Notes: generated from the sequence alone by a model not told the origin. DNA of 64,000 nt from Rhodoferax sp. AJA081-3 (GCF_017798165.1 NZ_CP059068.1:1-64000); one strand, 5' to 3'; counted from the stretch's first letter, positions 21,168 through 31,366 are shown. Program-made: numbers and translations.

Positions 21168-22658
21168 ATGATTGACAAAATCAGTTGGATCGTAGCCTTG
21201 CCCGATTTGGTGCTCTTGGTGATGGCCTGTGTCATCGCCTTGATGGACCTCGGCGTCAAGACCGCCTTGCGGGGTAAAACCTATGTGCTGACACTGGCGA
21301 CTTTGGCTGTGGTGGCGTATCTGCAGGCAGAACGGGCCCTCAGCGGCGCTACGCTGTACGGCTTTGGCAATATGGTGGTCAGCGATGCCATGGGCAACTG
21401 GCTGAAGTGTTTTGCGACCATCGCCGTGATGGTGACCCTGGTCTATGCGCGTGGTTATTCAGCGCACCGTGGCATGTTGCGCGGTGGTGAACTTTTCACC
21501 CTCAGCATTTTTGCACTGTTGGGCATGTCAGTCATGATCTCCGGCAACAACCTGTTGGTGATCTACATGGGTCTCGAATTGCTGACCCTGTCCAGTTATG
21601 CGCTGGTTGCGCTACGGCGTGACAATGCAACAGCCACCGAAGCGGCGATGAAGTATTTTGTGCTGGGGGCCATGGCCTCCGGTTTCCTGTTGTATGGCAT
21701 GTCCATGGTGTACGGGGCTACCGGTTCGCTGGATATCACCGCCATCTTCAAGGCCATCGCTTCCGGTCAAATTCGCCACCAGGTGTTGGTGTTTGGACTG
21801 GTGTTCATCGTGGCGGGTCTGGCCTTCAAGCTGGGCGCGGTTCCTTTCCATATGTGGATTCCCGACGTCTACCAGGGCGCACCCACGGCCATCACCTTGA
21901 TGATTGGTGGTGCTCCCAAACTGGCGGCGTTTGCGATGATCATGCGACTACTGGTGGAGGGCATGCTGCCCCTGGCCATGGATTGGCAACAGATGTTGCT
22001 GATGCTCTCGGTGGGATCTTTACTCGTTGGTAATCTGGCTGCCATCGCGCAGACCAATGTCAAACGCATGCTGGCGTTCTCCACCATTTCACAAATGGGT
22101 TTTGTGTTGCTGGGCATCATGTCGGGCGTGGTCAGCGGGGATTCGCTCACGTTCACCGCCAACGCCTATAGCTCGGCGATGTTCTACGTCATCACTTACG
22201 TCTTGACCACACTCGCGAGTTTCGGCATCTTGCTGCTGTTGTCGCAAGAAGGTTTTGAAAGTGAAGAAATCGCCGATCTGGCAGGCCTGAACCAGCGCAG
22301 CCCCTTGTATGCCGGTGTGATGGCGGTATGCCTCTTGTCGCTCGCGGGTATTCCTCCACTGGTGGGTTTCTATGCCAAGCTGGCGGTCCTGCAGGCCTTG
22401 GTGGCGTCGGGTCAGGCTTTCCATCTGGGGATCGCCGTATTTGCCGTGTTGATGTCGCTGATTGGCGCCTTCTATTACCTGCGCGTCATCAAGGTCATGT
22501 ACTTTGACGAACCCATCACCGCCAGCAGCGTGGTGGCGCCACTGGATGTACGGGTGGTGTTGTGTATCAACGGTGGCCTGGTGCTGGTGTTGGGCTTGTT
22601 GCCCGGTGGCTTATTGGCCCTGTGCGGTAATGCCATTCGCCAGATGCTGGGCACCTGA
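21168..22658 (+). CDS. nuoN: NADH-quinone oxidoreductase subunit N
   Basis: NuoN (496 residues) is the third antiporter-like pump and the last nuo gene here. Seen are [41 protein letters not shown] and the broken-helix region ending [14 protein letters not shown]. Length is normal. It is followed after 15 bases by the DUF1178 gene, which may be cotranscribed. Confidence 0.97.
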   Translation: MIDKISWIVALPDLVLLVMACVIALMDLGVKTALRGKTYVLTLATLAVVAYLQAERALSGATLYGFGNMVVSDAMGNWLKCFATIAVMVTLVYARGYSAHRGMLRGGELFTLSIFALLGMSVMISGNNLLVIYMGLELLTLSSYALVALRRDNATATEAAMKYFVLGAMASGFLLYGMSMVYGATGSLDITAIFKAIASGQIRHQVLVFGLVFIVAGLAFKLGAVPFHMWIPDVYQGAPTAITLMIGGAPKLAAFAMIMRLLVEGMLPLAMDWQQMLLMLSVGSLLVGNLAAIAQTNVKRMLAFSTISQMGFVLLGIMSGVVSGDSLTFTANAYSSAMFYVITYVLTTLASFGILLLLSQEGFESEEIADLAGLNQRSPLYAGVMAVCLLSLAGIPPLVGFYAKLAVLQALVASGQAFHLGIAVFAVLMSLIGAFYYLRVIKVMYFDEPITASSVVAPLDVRVVLCINGGLVLVLGLLPGGLLALCGNAIRQMLGT

Positions 22659-22673
22659 CCGAGGCTGTACCCC

Positions 22674-23105
22674 GTGAAAGTGCTGGATCTGCAGTGCACG
22701 CTGGGGCATGTATTTGAAGGCTGGTTTGGCTCCGAGGCGGATTTTGTGGAACAGCACCAGAAGTCACTGGTGCATTGCCCACTGTGCGGTGATCCTGCGG
22801 TTTCCAAAAAACTGAGCGCACCACGCCTCTCACTCTCAGGTTCGCGCGAAGCACCACAATCCCCCAGCGAAAAAAGCGCCGCACCCAGCGATGCACTGCA
22901 GGCGCTGGTCAAAAAACTGGTTTCTGAAACGACCGACGTGGGCAGCGATTTTGCAGAAGAAGCCCGCAAAATCCACTATGGTGAGACAGAGTCGCGCGGT
23001 ATTCGAGGCACCGCAACGGTGGACGAAACACAGGCCTTAGCGGACGAAGGCATTGAGGTCCTGGCCTTGCCCCTACCGATGGTGCCCAAAGAGCGATTGC
23101 AGTAG
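22674..23105 (+). CDS. DUF1178 family protein
   Basis: A 143-residue cytoplasmic protein of the DUF1178 family, function unknown. The N-terminal part looks like a small zinc site: CTLGHVFEGWFGS followed by HCPLCGDPAVSKKLSAPRL, with Cys10 and a CxxC pair. The middle is a low-complexity Ser/Pro stretch, and the conserved block GSDFAEEARKIHYGETE lies near residue 85. Translation starts on GTG. It lies directly behind nuoN, an order common in Burkholderiales, but no link to complex I is established. Confidence 0.85.
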   Translation: MKVLDLQCTLGHVFEGWFGSEADFVEQHQKSLVHCPLCGDPAVSKKLSAPRLSLSGSREAPQSPSEKSAAPSDALQALVKKLVSETTDVGSDFAEEARKIHYGETESRGIRGTATVDETQALADEGIEVLALPLPMVPKERLQ

Positions 23106-23109
23106 CGTT

Positions 23110-23520
23110 TCAGGCGCTTACATTCACAATCCGGCCGGTTGCCTGTCCCTGTGAATTGACGACGGCAGCGGCATGTACATCGGTCTTGAGGGGATTGCCG
23201 TTTTCGGCACGCTTTTCACTGGTGGCGCTGTACATCTGTTCAATCAATTTTTGCACTTTCAGCGGTACTTCGCTGGTGCTGCTGGCGCGCGGTTGGGAGT
23301 AGGTTGCCGCCTCCTGCTGGATACGGGCAGAGACTTTGCGAACATTCTGTTGGCTGTCCTGTGCTTGCCGCTCGGCTTCGTCGGCTTGGGCGCGCAGATC
23401 TCTGGCATTGGCTTCGGCTTGGTCGGCTTCGCGCCGCGCCTGCGCCAGCCGCGCCCGCCCCAGACTCGCCTGGGTCGACGGGGTTGTACTGTTGGTGGCG
23501 GTAATGGCAACCATGGCCAA
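23110..23520 (-). CDS. Hypothetical protein with coiled coil and conserved C-terminal tail
   Basis: A 136-residue protein without recognised family. Residues about 18-65 are Ala/Arg/Glu-rich and should form a coiled coil; the rest is polar. It ends in VVNSQGQATGRIVNVSA, which matches the last residues of the small protein encoded just upstream (VINAQGQVTGRSLNVTA). No signal peptide or membrane segment is visible. Start could be the first or third codon (MAM). It is the second gene of a two-gene unit and converges on DUF1178 with only 4 bases between. Confidence 0.6.
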   Translation of the reverse strand: MAMVAITATNSTTPSTQASLGRARLAQARREADQAEANARDLRAQADEAERQAQDSQQNVRKVSARIQQEAATYSQPRASSTSEVPLKVQKLIEQMYSATSEKRAENGNPLKTDVHAAAVVNSQGQATGRIVNVSA

Positions 23521-23541
23521 GCCTCAATGGCAGCGCGCCTG

Positions 23542-23739
23542 TCAGGCGGTCACGTTGAGGCTGCGCCCTGTGACCTGTCCCTGCGCGTTAATGACAGGTT
23601 TGGGTGGTGGCTGTACTTCCTTGCGGGCCTCGGTCTCACGGGGTTTGTTCTCACGCTCTGGTTCGGGACGGGCTTGCTCGGTGCGCTTGGGCGGGGGCGC
23701 TGCTTGCACAGCAGGCTTGTTGACGGAGTTGACTTCCAT
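23542..23739 (-). CDS. Small Pro/Glu/Arg-rich hypothetical protein
   Basis: A 65-residue protein, strongly charged and proline-rich (KPAVQAAPPPKRTEQ, ERENKPRETEARKE), probably disordered apart from its end. Its last 17 residues resemble those of the neighbouring 136-residue protein, which starts 21 bases downstream. A GGGAG ribosome-binding site precedes the ATG. Function is unknown; the shared tail argues that both are real genes. Confidence 0.5.
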   Translation of the reverse strand: MEVNSVNKPAVQAAPPPKRTEQARPEPERENKPRETEARKEVQPPPKPVINAQGQVTGRSLNVTA

Positions 23740-23834
23740 AACGATCTCCCAGTGTGGATAAGTCCATTTTACGGGTGCAATGCAGCAAATTCAACCCCGG
23801 TTTTCCGGGCCGTACCCGGCGGCGCCATGCACTT

Positions 23835-25610
23835 TCAGGCGTTGAATTGCAGTGCCGCCAGCCCGGCATAGACGCCGCCGTGTGTCACCAGTTCGGCATG
23901 TGTGCCCTGTTCCACCAGCCGCCCGTGGTCCAGCACCACGATCTGATCGGCCTTTTGCACCGTTGCCAGCCGGTGCGCGATGACCAATGTGGTGCGGTCG
24001 CGCATCGCAGATTCCAGTGCCGCCTGCACCATGCGTTCGCTCTCGGCGTCCAGCGCGCTGGTGGCCTCGTCCAGCAGCAGCAGCGGCGGGTTTTTCAGCA
24101 TGGCACGGGCAATGGCGATGCGCTGGCGCTGGCCGCCGGACAGGCGCACGCCCCTTTCTCCCAAAAAGGTGTTGTAACCATCGGGCAGGGCGGTGATGAA
24201 CTCGTCCGCGAAGGCCGCAGTGGCGGCGGCTTTGACCTCGTCGTCCGTTGCGGTGGGTTTGCCATAACGTATGTTCTCCAGTGCGCTGCTGGAAAAGATG
24301 ACCGCATCTTGCGGCACGATGCCAATGCGCTGGCGCAAGGCCTCCAGCGACATGTCGCGGGTGCTCACACCATCCAGCACAATGCGCCCCCGGGCCGGGT
24401 CATAAAACCGCAGCAGCAACTGGAACACCGTGCTTTTGCCGGCCCCGCTGGGTCCCACAATGGCGACCGTCTGGCCGGGTTGGATGTCCAGCGAAAAATC
24501 CGACAGCGCCTTTTGCTGCGGTCTGGAGGGGTAGTTGAAGTCGATTGCTTCAAATTTGATAGCGCTACCACTAGCAGGAACGGGGGCTAGAGCCGGATTC
24601 TGCGGTGAGCGTATGGGCGATTGGGTACCCAGCAGCTCCATCAGGCGCTCGGTAGCGCCCGCTGCGCGCAGCAAGTCGCCGTAAACCTCGCCCAAGATCG
24701 CAAAGGCACTGGCCAGGATGATGACGTAGACCACGGTTTGCCCCAGATGCCCGGCCGTGATGCGGCCGGCCACCACCGCTTGTGTGCCCTGGAACAGCCC
24801 CCACAGCAGTGCAGCCGACGTGGCAATGATGATGAAGGCCACAAGCACCGAGCGTGCCTTGGAGCGGCGCACCGCGGTATCAAAAGCGTTGTCGGTCGAG
24901 GTGGTGAAGCGCTGCGTCTCCCGCCCCTCGGCCGTATAGCTCTGCACCACGGGAATGGCGTTCAGAATCTCCGCGGCAATGGAGCTGGAGTCGGCAATGC
25001 GGTCCTGGCTGGCTCTGGAGAGCTTGCGCACGCGCCGGCCAAACCACACACTGGGCAGCACGATGAGCACCAGCACACCCAACACCTGGAACATGACAAA
25101 GGGGTTGGTCCACACCAGGATGCCCAAAGCTCCAATCCCCATAACCAGGTTGCGCAGGCCCATGCTCAATGAAGAACCCACCACGGTCTGCACCAGGGTG
25201 GTGTCGGCGCTCAAGCGTGACAACACCTCACCCGTTTGTGTGGTCTCGAAGAATTCAGGGCTTTGTTTCAGCACATGGCTGTAGACTGCATTGCGCAGGT
25301 CGGCCGTAACCCGTTCTCCCAGCCAACTGACCATGTAAAACCGTGCTGCAGACGACAGGCCCAGGGCAACAGCGACACCAAACAACAAGGCGAAGTGCTC
25401 GCGCATGGCCATGATCTGATCGCCCTGGTTGCCCTTCACCAGGCCACCGTCTATCAGGCCGCGCAAGGCCAGTGGAAAGGCCAGGGTGGCCAGCGCCGCC
25501 GTAACCAGAAATACAAAGGCCAGAACGATGCGGCCCCGGTAAGGCCGTAAAAAAGGGATCAGACCAGACAGAGACTTCGGATTCTGGGATTTGGCGCGTT
25601 CTGTGGTCAT
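23835..25610 (-). CDS. ABC exporter, fused permease/ATPase (MsbA-like)
   Basis: A 591-residue half-transporter of the ABCB type, expected to export lipid or hydrophobic substrates from the inner membrane as a homodimer. The transmembrane domain with six helices covers about residues 1-320; the nucleotide-binding domain has Walker A GPSGAGKST, signature LSGGQRQRIAIARA, Walker B LLLLDEATSALD and a switch histidine (VIAHRLATV). The linker around residues 339-356 is encoded by an in-frame copy of the CGGGGGCTA repeat family. The substrate is unknown; this is probably not the essential MsbA itself but the related group found in many proteobacteria. Confidence 0.9.
   Translation of the reverse strand: MTTERAKSQNPKSLSGLIPFLRPYRGRIVLAFVFLVTAALATLAFPLALRGLIDGGLVKGNQGDQIMAMREHFALLFGVAVALGLSSAARFYMVSWLGERVTADLRNAVYSHVLKQSPEFFETTQTGEVLSRLSADTTLVQTVVGSSLSMGLRNLVMGIGALGILVWTNPFVMFQVLGVLVLIVLPSVWFGRRVRKLSRASQDRIADSSSIAAEILNAIPVVQSYTAEGRETQRFTTSTDNAFDTAVRRSKARSVLVAFIIIATSAALLWGLFQGTQAVVAGRITAGHLGQTVVYVIILASAFAILGEVYGDLLRAAGATERLMELLGTQSPIRSPQNPALAPVPASGSAIKFEAIDFNYPSRPQQKALSDFSLDIQPGQTVAIVGPSGAGKSTVFQLLLRFYDPARGRIVLDGVSTRDMSLEALRQRIGIVPQDAVIFSSSALENIRYGKPTATDDEVKAAATAAFADEFITALPDGYNTFLGERGVRLSGGQRQRIAIARAMLKNPPLLLLDEATSALDAESERMVQAALESAMRDRTTLVIAHRLATVQKADQIVVLDHGRLVEQGTHAELVTHGGVYAGLAALQFNA
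24545..24594 (-). repeat. CGGGGGCTA-family repeat, copy 2 (in frame inside ABC exporter)
   Basis: Reads TTGATAGCGCTACC...CGGGGGCTAGAGCC on the + strand and shares the 14-mer CGGGGGCTAGAGCC exactly with copy 4. It is translated on the minus strand as part of the flexible linker between the membrane and ATPase domains (ALAPVPASGSAIKF), a site that tolerates insertions. Confidence 0.7.
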
Positions 25611-25804
25611 GGCGGACTAAATGGGGTCAAAAGCTCGGGATGCAAGCACGCACCGCGGGCCCCGATGATAGGCGGGCGGGCCAGCGTGGCGCGGGCGACT
25701 CTGCTATTCTTGGGCGGCGCAGAGGTCAACCAATGAACCCTGCACGCCGTTGAAGGACTGCGGCGCATGTGCTTGAGCCCCATCTAACCCAAGAGGATAA
25801 AGAA

Positions 25805-26119
25805 ATGAAACGTACGATTTTGGCTATTTTGTCAGCTGCTGCCACCCTGGCGGTGACCAGTCCTGCATTTGCTGATGAGGCGTTGGCGAAATCCAAGAAC
25901 TGCATGGCCTGCCACGCTGTCGACAAAAAAGTTGTTGGCCCCGCCTACAAGGATGTCGCCAAAAAGTACGCCGGTGATGCCAAGGCGGCCGACATGTTGG
26001 CCTCCAAGATCATCAAGGGTGGTTCCGGTGTTTGGGGCCCAGTACCCATGCCAGCCAATGCGCAGGTCAGCGATGCCGAAGCCAAAAAGCTGGTCTCCTG
26101 GATCATGGCCATGAAATAA
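25805..26119 (+). CDS. Class I cytochrome c (c551/c552 type)
   Basis: Soluble periplasmic electron carrier of 104 residues. It has a Sec signal peptide (cleavage after SPAFA), the haem-binding CMACH near residue 35, the conserved KVVGPAYKDVAKKY segment, and the distal methionine in GPVPMPAN. The ATG at 25805 follows AGAGGATAAAGAA; a longer frame from 25769 would spoil the signal peptide. A rho-independent terminator follows 20 bases after the stop, so it is likely monocistronic. Probable role: donor to a terminal oxidase or peroxidase. Confidence 0.94.
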   Translation: MKRTILAILSAAATLAVTSPAFADEALAKSKNCMACHAVDKKVVGPAYKDVAKKYAGDAKAADMLASKIIKGGSGVWGPVPMPANAQVSDAEAKKLVSWIMAMK

Positions 26120-26138
26120 GTCCCACAGGCACCCCCAA

Positions 26139-26164
26139 AAGCCCGCAGCCTGCGGGCTTTTTTG
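26139..26164 (+). terminator. Rho-independent terminator after cytochrome c
   Basis: AAGCCCGCA at 26139-26147 pairs perfectly with TGCGGGCTT at 26151-26159 around a GCC loop, followed by a run of Ts to 26164. Confidence 0.92.
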
Positions 26165-26185
26165 TGGGCGTCAACCTGGCTCGTC

Positions 26186-27304
26186 TCAGAGGCGCATGGG
26201 TGCGGCATACCCCGTCATCTCCAGATAACCGCGCCCCACGGGTTTGTTGTTGCTGTCCCATACCTCACACAGACCTTCCCAGTAGATGGCGCCTGTGGAC
26301 ATACGGCTGTCCAGTTCCTGGTTGTCCAGCACGGCGCGTACGGTGTAAAAGTCTGCCGGGGTGCGCACCACCCATTCCACCGGGTAGCTGGCCTGGCTCA
26401 CTGGGCTCTTCCAGATGCGTTGGGGTTTGAACACCACTTCACCGCGGCGGAACGTAAACAACTGGTCTTTCGCACGGAAAGAGCCACCATCCCAGACGGC
26501 ATTGCCCGCCTTGTCACGCAAGCGAAATGCCGTCAATGCACTGCCGTCGAACAGGTTGATGCCCATCCAGTCCCACCCCACGGCCTGAGGCGGCATGACT
26601 GCCTGGCTCCATTCATGGTCCAGCCAGGCGGTGCTACCCGCGCCTACGGTGTGGCGCTTGCCGCGCAGTGTCAGCTCCCCGCTGACCCGCAAGTGGGGCA
26701 GACTGTAGTAGTAGCTGCTGTGTTCGGGGTCTGGCCCTTTTTGTGACAAACCCTTGGCACCCTGCAACAACACGGGTTGGGTGGCGGCCAGCGTCAAAGT
26801 CAACGAAAAATCGGCAGACTTGACCTTCGCCTGCAAATGGCCATCCGCCTGGCGCAGCAGTGACCAGTCTTGCAACGTGACGCCTGTATCGGTCGTGCTC
26901 GCCGACGCCGTATCCATTGGGTTTTGTCCCGGCTCCGCACCCGATGCCCGCGCCATGCGTTGGTCGTGCCACAGCTTTTTGCCCTGGATGTCGGTGATGG
27001 CTGCATGCGCAAAAATGAGCTGCTTGGCCGCCAGCCTGGACTGCATGCCCTGGGTCTTGGCGACCCGGCTGCGAAAGAAGGTGACCTGAAACCCGAACAG
27101 CGGTTCGCTCCCGTCGCCGTTGATATACCCCGTGGCGTACCACCACTCGGTGGTGGTGTCGGGGTGGGCACCGGCATCCCGGGGGAACTGCAGCCGTTTG
27201 GGCGCCAATGCATGGACAGCGGGGTGCAAGGCCAATCCCACCCCCACCCCGAGACCCGTACCCAAAAAACTGCGACGCGGCCAAGCCGGTGGAGACGTGT
27301 TCAC
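26186..27304 (-). CDS. AttH/CrtC-like lipocalin-domain secreted protein, Tat signal
   Basis: A 372-residue protein of the AttH/carotenoid 1,2-hydratase-like (lipocalin-like) group often called predicted secreted hydrolase. The N-terminus has a twin-arginine signal ([14 protein letters not shown]) pointing to folded export to the periplasm. Typical family segments are EWWYATGYI near residue 55, WLDHEWS near 225 and [11 protein letters not shown]. The start codon is GTG and overlaps the stop of the upstream PLP-enzyme gene by 3 bases, so the two are likely translationally coupled. Family members elsewhere sit beside FtsX-type permeases; here a permease of that class lies 8 kb away. Substrate unknown. 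Confidence 0.8.
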   Translation of the reverse strand: MNTSPPAWPRRSFLGTGLGVGVGLALHPAVHALAPKRLQFPRDAGAHPDTTTEWWYATGYINGDGSEPLFGFQVTFFRSRVAKTQGMQSRLAAKQLIFAHAAITDIQGKKLWHDQRMARASGAEPGQNPMDTASASTTDTGVTLQDWSLLRQADGHLQAKVKSADFSLTLTLAATQPVLLQGAKGLSQKGPDPEHSSYYYSLPHLRVSGELTLRGKRHTVGAGSTAWLDHEWSQAVMPPQAVGWDWMGINLFDGSALTAFRLRDKAGNAVWDGGSFRAKDQLFTFRRGEVVFKPQRIWKSPVSQASYPVEWVVRTPADFYTVRAVLDNQELDSRMSTGAIYWEGLCEVWDSNNKPVGRGYLEMTGYAAPMRL

Positions 27305-28380
27305 GCTGCGGCATCCTGGCCCATGGCGCGCTGCACGCGCTGTTCAGCTTGTGTGCAGTCCCCCAGATTACTGCTGACCCACTCGGCGCTGTGGTAGCTA
27401 GGCAGGTAGCGTTCACCGGCATCACACAACAGCGACAGTATGGAACCGGCCTCTCCCGTGTTGCGCATTTCCTGGGCCAGCGTCAGCATGCCTATGAAGT
27501 TGGTACCGGTGGACGGCCCGACCTTGCGCCCCAACAGGGTGGACAGCGCACGCATGGCCGCAATCGACTCCACGTTGGGCACTTCGATCATGCGGTCCAC
27601 CAGGGTGCGGATGAAACTGGCCTCCACCCGCGGGCGGCCTATGCCTTCGATGCGCGAACCCACACCCGTCACGCTGGCGTCGCCGCTGCGGTGGTAGGCC
27701 CCGAACACCGAGCCCGTGGGGTCCGGCACACACACCTGGGTGGCAAAACGCTGGTAACGGATATAGCGGCCAATGGTGGCACTGGTGCCACCCGTGCCCG
27801 CACCCACCACCACCCAGCGGGGGATGGGGTGGCGTTCACGCGCCATCTGGCTGAACATGCTTTGGGCAATATTGTTGTTGCCCCGCCAGTCGGTGGCGCG
27901 CTCGGCATAGGTGAACTGGTCCATGTAATGTCCGCCGGTTTGTTGTGCCAGCGCCTGGGCTTGCGCGTACACCTCGGCTGCGCTGTCCACCAGGTGGCAG
28001 CGGCCACCGTAGAAGGTGATCTGTGCAATTTTTTCGGGCGATGTGCTACGCGTCATCACTGCAATGAAAGGCAAGCCCAGCAGCCGCGCAAAGTAAGCCT
28101 CGCTGACCGCCGTGGAGCCGCTGGAGGCCTCTACGATGGTCGAGCCTTCACGCACCCAGCCATTGCACAACGCATACAGAAACAACGAGCGGGCCAGACG
28201 GTGCTTCAGGCTGCCCGTGGGGTGGGTGGACTCGTCCTTCAGGTACAGGTCTATGCCGTGGCGTGCGAAGGCGGGCAGGGGCAGCGGTATCAGGTGGGTG
28301 TCCGCGCTGCGCAGGTAATCGGCCTCTATCAGGGCGATGGCCTGGTTCAGCCAGCTCGTTTGGGGTGTGGCGTTTTGCAT
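27301..28380 (-). CDS. PLP-dependent cysteine synthase-family protein, Cds1-like cysteine desulfhydrase
   Basis: Fold-type II PLP enzyme of 359 residues related to cysteine synthase and especially to the L-cysteine desulfhydrase Cds1 group, which releases sulfide from cysteine. The PLP lysine is in [13 protein letters not shown], the substrate loop in [12 protein letters not shown], and a phosphate-binding Gly-rich loop in [14 protein letters not shown]. The ATG at 28380, after AGGA at 10 bases, is preferred to a TTG at 28425. It overlaps the AttH-like gene. A biosynthetic cysteine synthase role is less likely because the sequence departs from CysK/CysM, but this is a judgement from memory. 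Confidence 0.75.
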   Translation of the reverse strand: MQNATPQTSWLNQAIALIEADYLRSADTHLIPLPLPAFARHGIDLYLKDESTHPTGSLKHRLARSLFLYALCNGWVREGSTIVEASSGSTAVSEAYFARLLGLPFIAVMTRSTSPEKIAQITFYGGRCHLVDSAAEVYAQAQALAQQTGGHYMDQFTYAERATDWRGNNNIAQSMFSQMARERHPIPRWVVVGAGTGGTSATIGRYIRYQRFATQVCVPDPTGSVFGAYHRSGDASVTGVGSRIEGIGRPRVEASFIRTLVDRMIEVPNVESIAAMRALSTLLGRKVGPSTGTNFIGMLTLAQEMRNTGEAGSILSLLCDAGERYLPSYHSAEWVSSNLGDCTQAEQRVQRAMGQDAAA

Positions 28381-28563
28381 GGCTAGGGGTTCCTGGGTGG
28401 AGGGAGGCGCCGGATGCACTGGCAAGGCTCTGTTCGGTAACTGACAGACCCTGCCTGCGCCGCACCGTAGTGTGCAGGTTGGCGCAACACCGGCCCGTGC
28501 CCAACTTTACAAGATTTCATCTGTGTGCATATTGCAGACACGGGACCCCAGAACAATAAGACC

Positions 28564-29997
28564 GTGAAACATTCTTTACACCTGATCGCCGCAGCCTTGG
28601 CCTTGTCGGGCTGCGCAAAGCCAGTCCTGTCGCCCGTAGCCCTGCCGGACACATCCGTGCCAACACAATGGTCGGCAGCGGCGGCCCAGCCTGTTGCGCA
28701 AGAGGCTGTTCCCTTGCTGGCCGCCTGGTGGCAACGCTTCAACGACCCCACGCTGAGCGCTCTGGTCACACAAGGCCTGCTGCGCAATACGGATGTACGC
28801 TCAGCGCAGGCGGCCTTGCAACAATCGCGCGCCATGCGGGACGTCAAGAACGCCGGCCTGGGCCCCAATGCAGGGGGCTCGGCATCGGCGCAGCGCAGCC
28901 GGGCCGGCAGCAACGATGCCACCGACTCCTTCCAGCTGGGTTTTGACGCCAGTTGGGAGCCCGATGTATTTGGTGGCAAACGCAGTGCATTGCGTGCCGC
29001 AGAGGCTGACACCCAAGCCACCCAGGCCAGTTTGGCCCAGGTGCAGGTGTCCCTTGCAGCAGAAATCGCTGTGACCTACATCGAACTGCGCGGACTGCAG
29101 GCCCGGTTGGCCATTGCCCGCAGCAACCTGGCCGCGCAGACCGAGACCATGCAGATCACGCAGTGGCGCGCGCAGGCCGGCCTGGTGTCGTCGCTGGACG
29201 TGGAGCAGGCGCTCGCCGCCAGAGAGCAGACGGCCGCCCAAATCCCTGCACTGTCCACCAGCGTGGCCCAGTCCATCAGCAGCTTGGCCGTGCTGACCGG
29301 CCAGGCACCAGGCGCTTTGCAGAACAGCTTGATGGCAAATGCTGCGACAAATGTTGTTGCAGCAGCCGACGCCATTCCGCAAGCGCCTGCAGGTATCGCC
29401 GTGGCCATACCCGCACAAACCTTGCGCCAGCGGCCGGATATCCGCGCCGCGGAGTACCGCATCGCTTCAGCGCTGGCCCAGGTTGCACAGGCGGATGCGG
29501 CGCGGTACCCCAGTTTTCAGATATCGGGCTCTTTGGGCTTGCGTGCACTGACGCTGGGCGCCTTGACCAATGGCGCGTCGTTGATGCAATCCCTGCTGGC
29601 TGGTGTATCGGTGCCGTTGTTTGACGGTGGCGCTGCACGGGCCCAGGTACGCGCCCAAGAGGCCTCTCTGGAGCAGGCCCGCGTGGCCTATGAAGCCACT
29701 GTGCTGCAGGCGCTGAAGGATGTGGAAGACGCGCTAGTGGCGCTGCAAAACGACAACGAGCGCGCCCAGCGCCTGCAGGCCGCATCCACCGCGGCCGCCA
29801 ATGCAGACCTGATGGCACGCCAGCGTTATGCCAGCGGCCTCATTGACTTTCGCGCCGTGCTGGACGCCCAGCGCACGCTGCTTTCCACACAGGACAGCGT
29901 TGCCGCTATCCGGGCCAGCATAAGCGCCGACCACGTTCGCCTCTACAAGGCCCTGGGCGGTGGCTGGACGCCTGAAACTGAACCCTCCGCACCGTGA
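28564..29997 (+). CDS. Outer-membrane efflux lipoprotein, NodT family
   Basis: TolC-like outer-membrane channel subunit of a tripartite efflux pump (477 residues). A lipoprotein signal with lipobox LSGC places the acylated cysteine near residue 18. Two repeated OEP domains follow, with long helical stretches and conserved segments such as WWQRFNDPTLSALV and LRQRPDIRAAEYRIA. The GTG at 28564 fits the signal peptide; another in-frame GTG lies at 28525. First gene of the efflux operon, 16 bases before the adaptor gene. Confidence 0.9.
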   Translation: MKHSLHLIAAALALSGCAKPVLSPVALPDTSVPTQWSAAAAQPVAQEAVPLLAAWWQRFNDPTLSALVTQGLLRNTDVRSAQAALQQSRAMRDVKNAGLGPNAGGSASAQRSRAGSNDATDSFQLGFDASWEPDVFGGKRSALRAAEADTQATQASLAQVQVSLAAEIAVTYIELRGLQARLAIARSNLAAQTETMQITQWRAQAGLVSSLDVEQALAAREQTAAQIPALSTSVAQSISSLAVLTGQAPGALQNSLMANAATNVVAAADAIPQAPAGIAVAIPAQTLRQRPDIRAAEYRIASALAQVAQADAARYPSFQISGSLGLRALTLGALTNGASLMQSLLAGVSVPLFDGGAARAQVRAQEASLEQARVAYEATVLQALKDVEDALVALQNDNERAQRLQAASTAAANADLMARQRYASGLIDFRAVLDAQRTLLSTQDSVAAIRASISADHVRLYKALGGGWTPETEPSAP

Positions 29998-30013
29998 AGA
30001 AGCGCGACACCCC

Positions 30014-31366
30014 ATGACCATCCCTGACAACACAACACCAACAGCAACAACCAAGAGCGGCCCTACTGCGACCGATATGCAGGCCATACTGGGCGATGAG
30101 CACACCCGCAGCTGGTGGCAAAAGCCCAGCCTGTGGATCGCCCTCGCTGCACTGGTCTTGCTGGCCGCTGGTGTGGCCTATTGGCAGAAGCAAAAAAATG
30201 CCGACGCCCAACCGGTCTATGTGACCGAGCCCGTGCGCAAGGGCAACCTGACCCTGACCGTTCTGGCCAATGGCACGTTGCAACCCACCCGCGCAGTCAA
30301 TATCGGCAGTGAACTCTCCGGCACCGTCAAGCGCGTAGCCGTGGATGTGAATGACCGTGTAACCAAGGGCCAGCTCCTGGTGGAGCTGGACACTGCCAAG
30401 CTGTCGGACCAGGTGCTGCGCTCGCGGGCCGGTTTGGCCGCTGCGCAGGCCCAGCAGGCACTGAGCACGGCTTCCCGCAAAGAGGCCCAGGCCGGTCTGG
30501 CGCGGTTTGAAGAAGTGGCCCGCCTGTCCGGGGGCAAGGTGCCGTCGGCCACCGAGCTGGACACCGCCCGAGCCAATGTGGAGCGGGCTGTTGCGTCCGA
30601 GGCCAGTGCCATCGCCAACGTGGCCGAGGCCCGTGCAACCGTCTCCACCGATGAGACCAATCTGTCCAAGGCCTCTATCCGCTCACCTATAGACGGTGTG
30701 GTGCTGACCCGCACCGTGGACCCGGGCAATGCCGTGGCTGCCTCGTTGCAAGCGGTGACGCTGTTCAGCATTGCTGAAGACATTGCCAAGCTGCGCCTGG
30801 AGGTCAGTGTGGACGAGGCCGATGTGGGCTCCGTACAGCCGGACCAAAAGGCCAGCTTCACCGTCAGCGCTTACCCGGCGCGACGTTACCCCGCCAAGAC
30901 CACCCGTGTGGCCATTGGCTCCACCAAGACGGACAACGTGGTCACCTACACCACCACCCTGGCCGTGGACAACACCGACCTGAGCCTGCGCCCGGGTATG
31001 ACGGCATCTGCCACCATCATTTCCACCGAGCGCACTGGCGTGCTGCTGGTGCCCAACACAGCCCTGCGGTTTTCCCCCTCGCGCGATGACAAAGAGGTCG
31101 GCGCAGGCGCACCTGCGGCTTCGTCCGGTGGAGGTGTGGTCTCCAAGCTGGTGCCGCGCATGCCACGGGGTGGCGGTGGACGCAAATCCGCCGGTGGGGC
31201 AGGTGTAGCGGCCAAACAGGTCTGGGTGCTGAAGGATGGGCAAGCGGTTGCCATACCGGTCACGGTAGGCATCACAGATGGCCGCATGACCGAGATCAGT
31301 GGTGACGGCATACAGGAAGGCCTGGCCGTCATAACAGACCAGCGCGCGGCAGGGGCTGAAAAGTGA
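30014..31366 (+). CDS. Periplasmic adaptor subunit of efflux pump (MacA-like)
   Basis: Membrane-fusion protein of 450 residues linking the inner-membrane ABC permease to the outer-membrane channel. One N-terminal membrane anchor (WIALAALVLLAAGVAYW, about residues 38-55) is followed by the lipoyl/hairpin region (VNIGSELSGTVKRVAVDVND), a coiled coil rich in Ala/Glu/Arg, and beta-barrel domains. A Gly/Pro-rich segment near residues 370-395 is unusual but often seen in MacA relatives. The gene's stop overlaps the next GTG start. Confidence 0.9.
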   Translation: MTIPDNTTPTATTKSGPTATDMQAILGDEHTRSWWQKPSLWIALAALVLLAAGVAYWQKQKNADAQPVYVTEPVRKGNLTLTVLANGTLQPTRAVNIGSELSGTVKRVAVDVNDRVTKGQLLVELDTAKLSDQVLRSRAGLAAAQAQQALSTASRKEAQAGLARFEEVARLSGGKVPSATELDTARANVERAVASEASAIANVAEARATVSTDETNLSKASIRSPIDGVVLTRTVDPGNAVAASLQAVTLFSIAEDIAKLRLEVSVDEADVGSVQPDQKASFTVSAYPARRYPAKTTRVAIGSTKTDNVVTYTTTLAVDNTDLSLRPGMTASATIISTERTGVLLVPNTALRFSPSRDDKEVGAGAPAASSGGGVVSKLVPRMPRGGGGRKSAGGAGVAAKQVWVLKDGQAVAIPVTVGITDGRMTEISGDGIQEGLAVITDQRAAGAEK

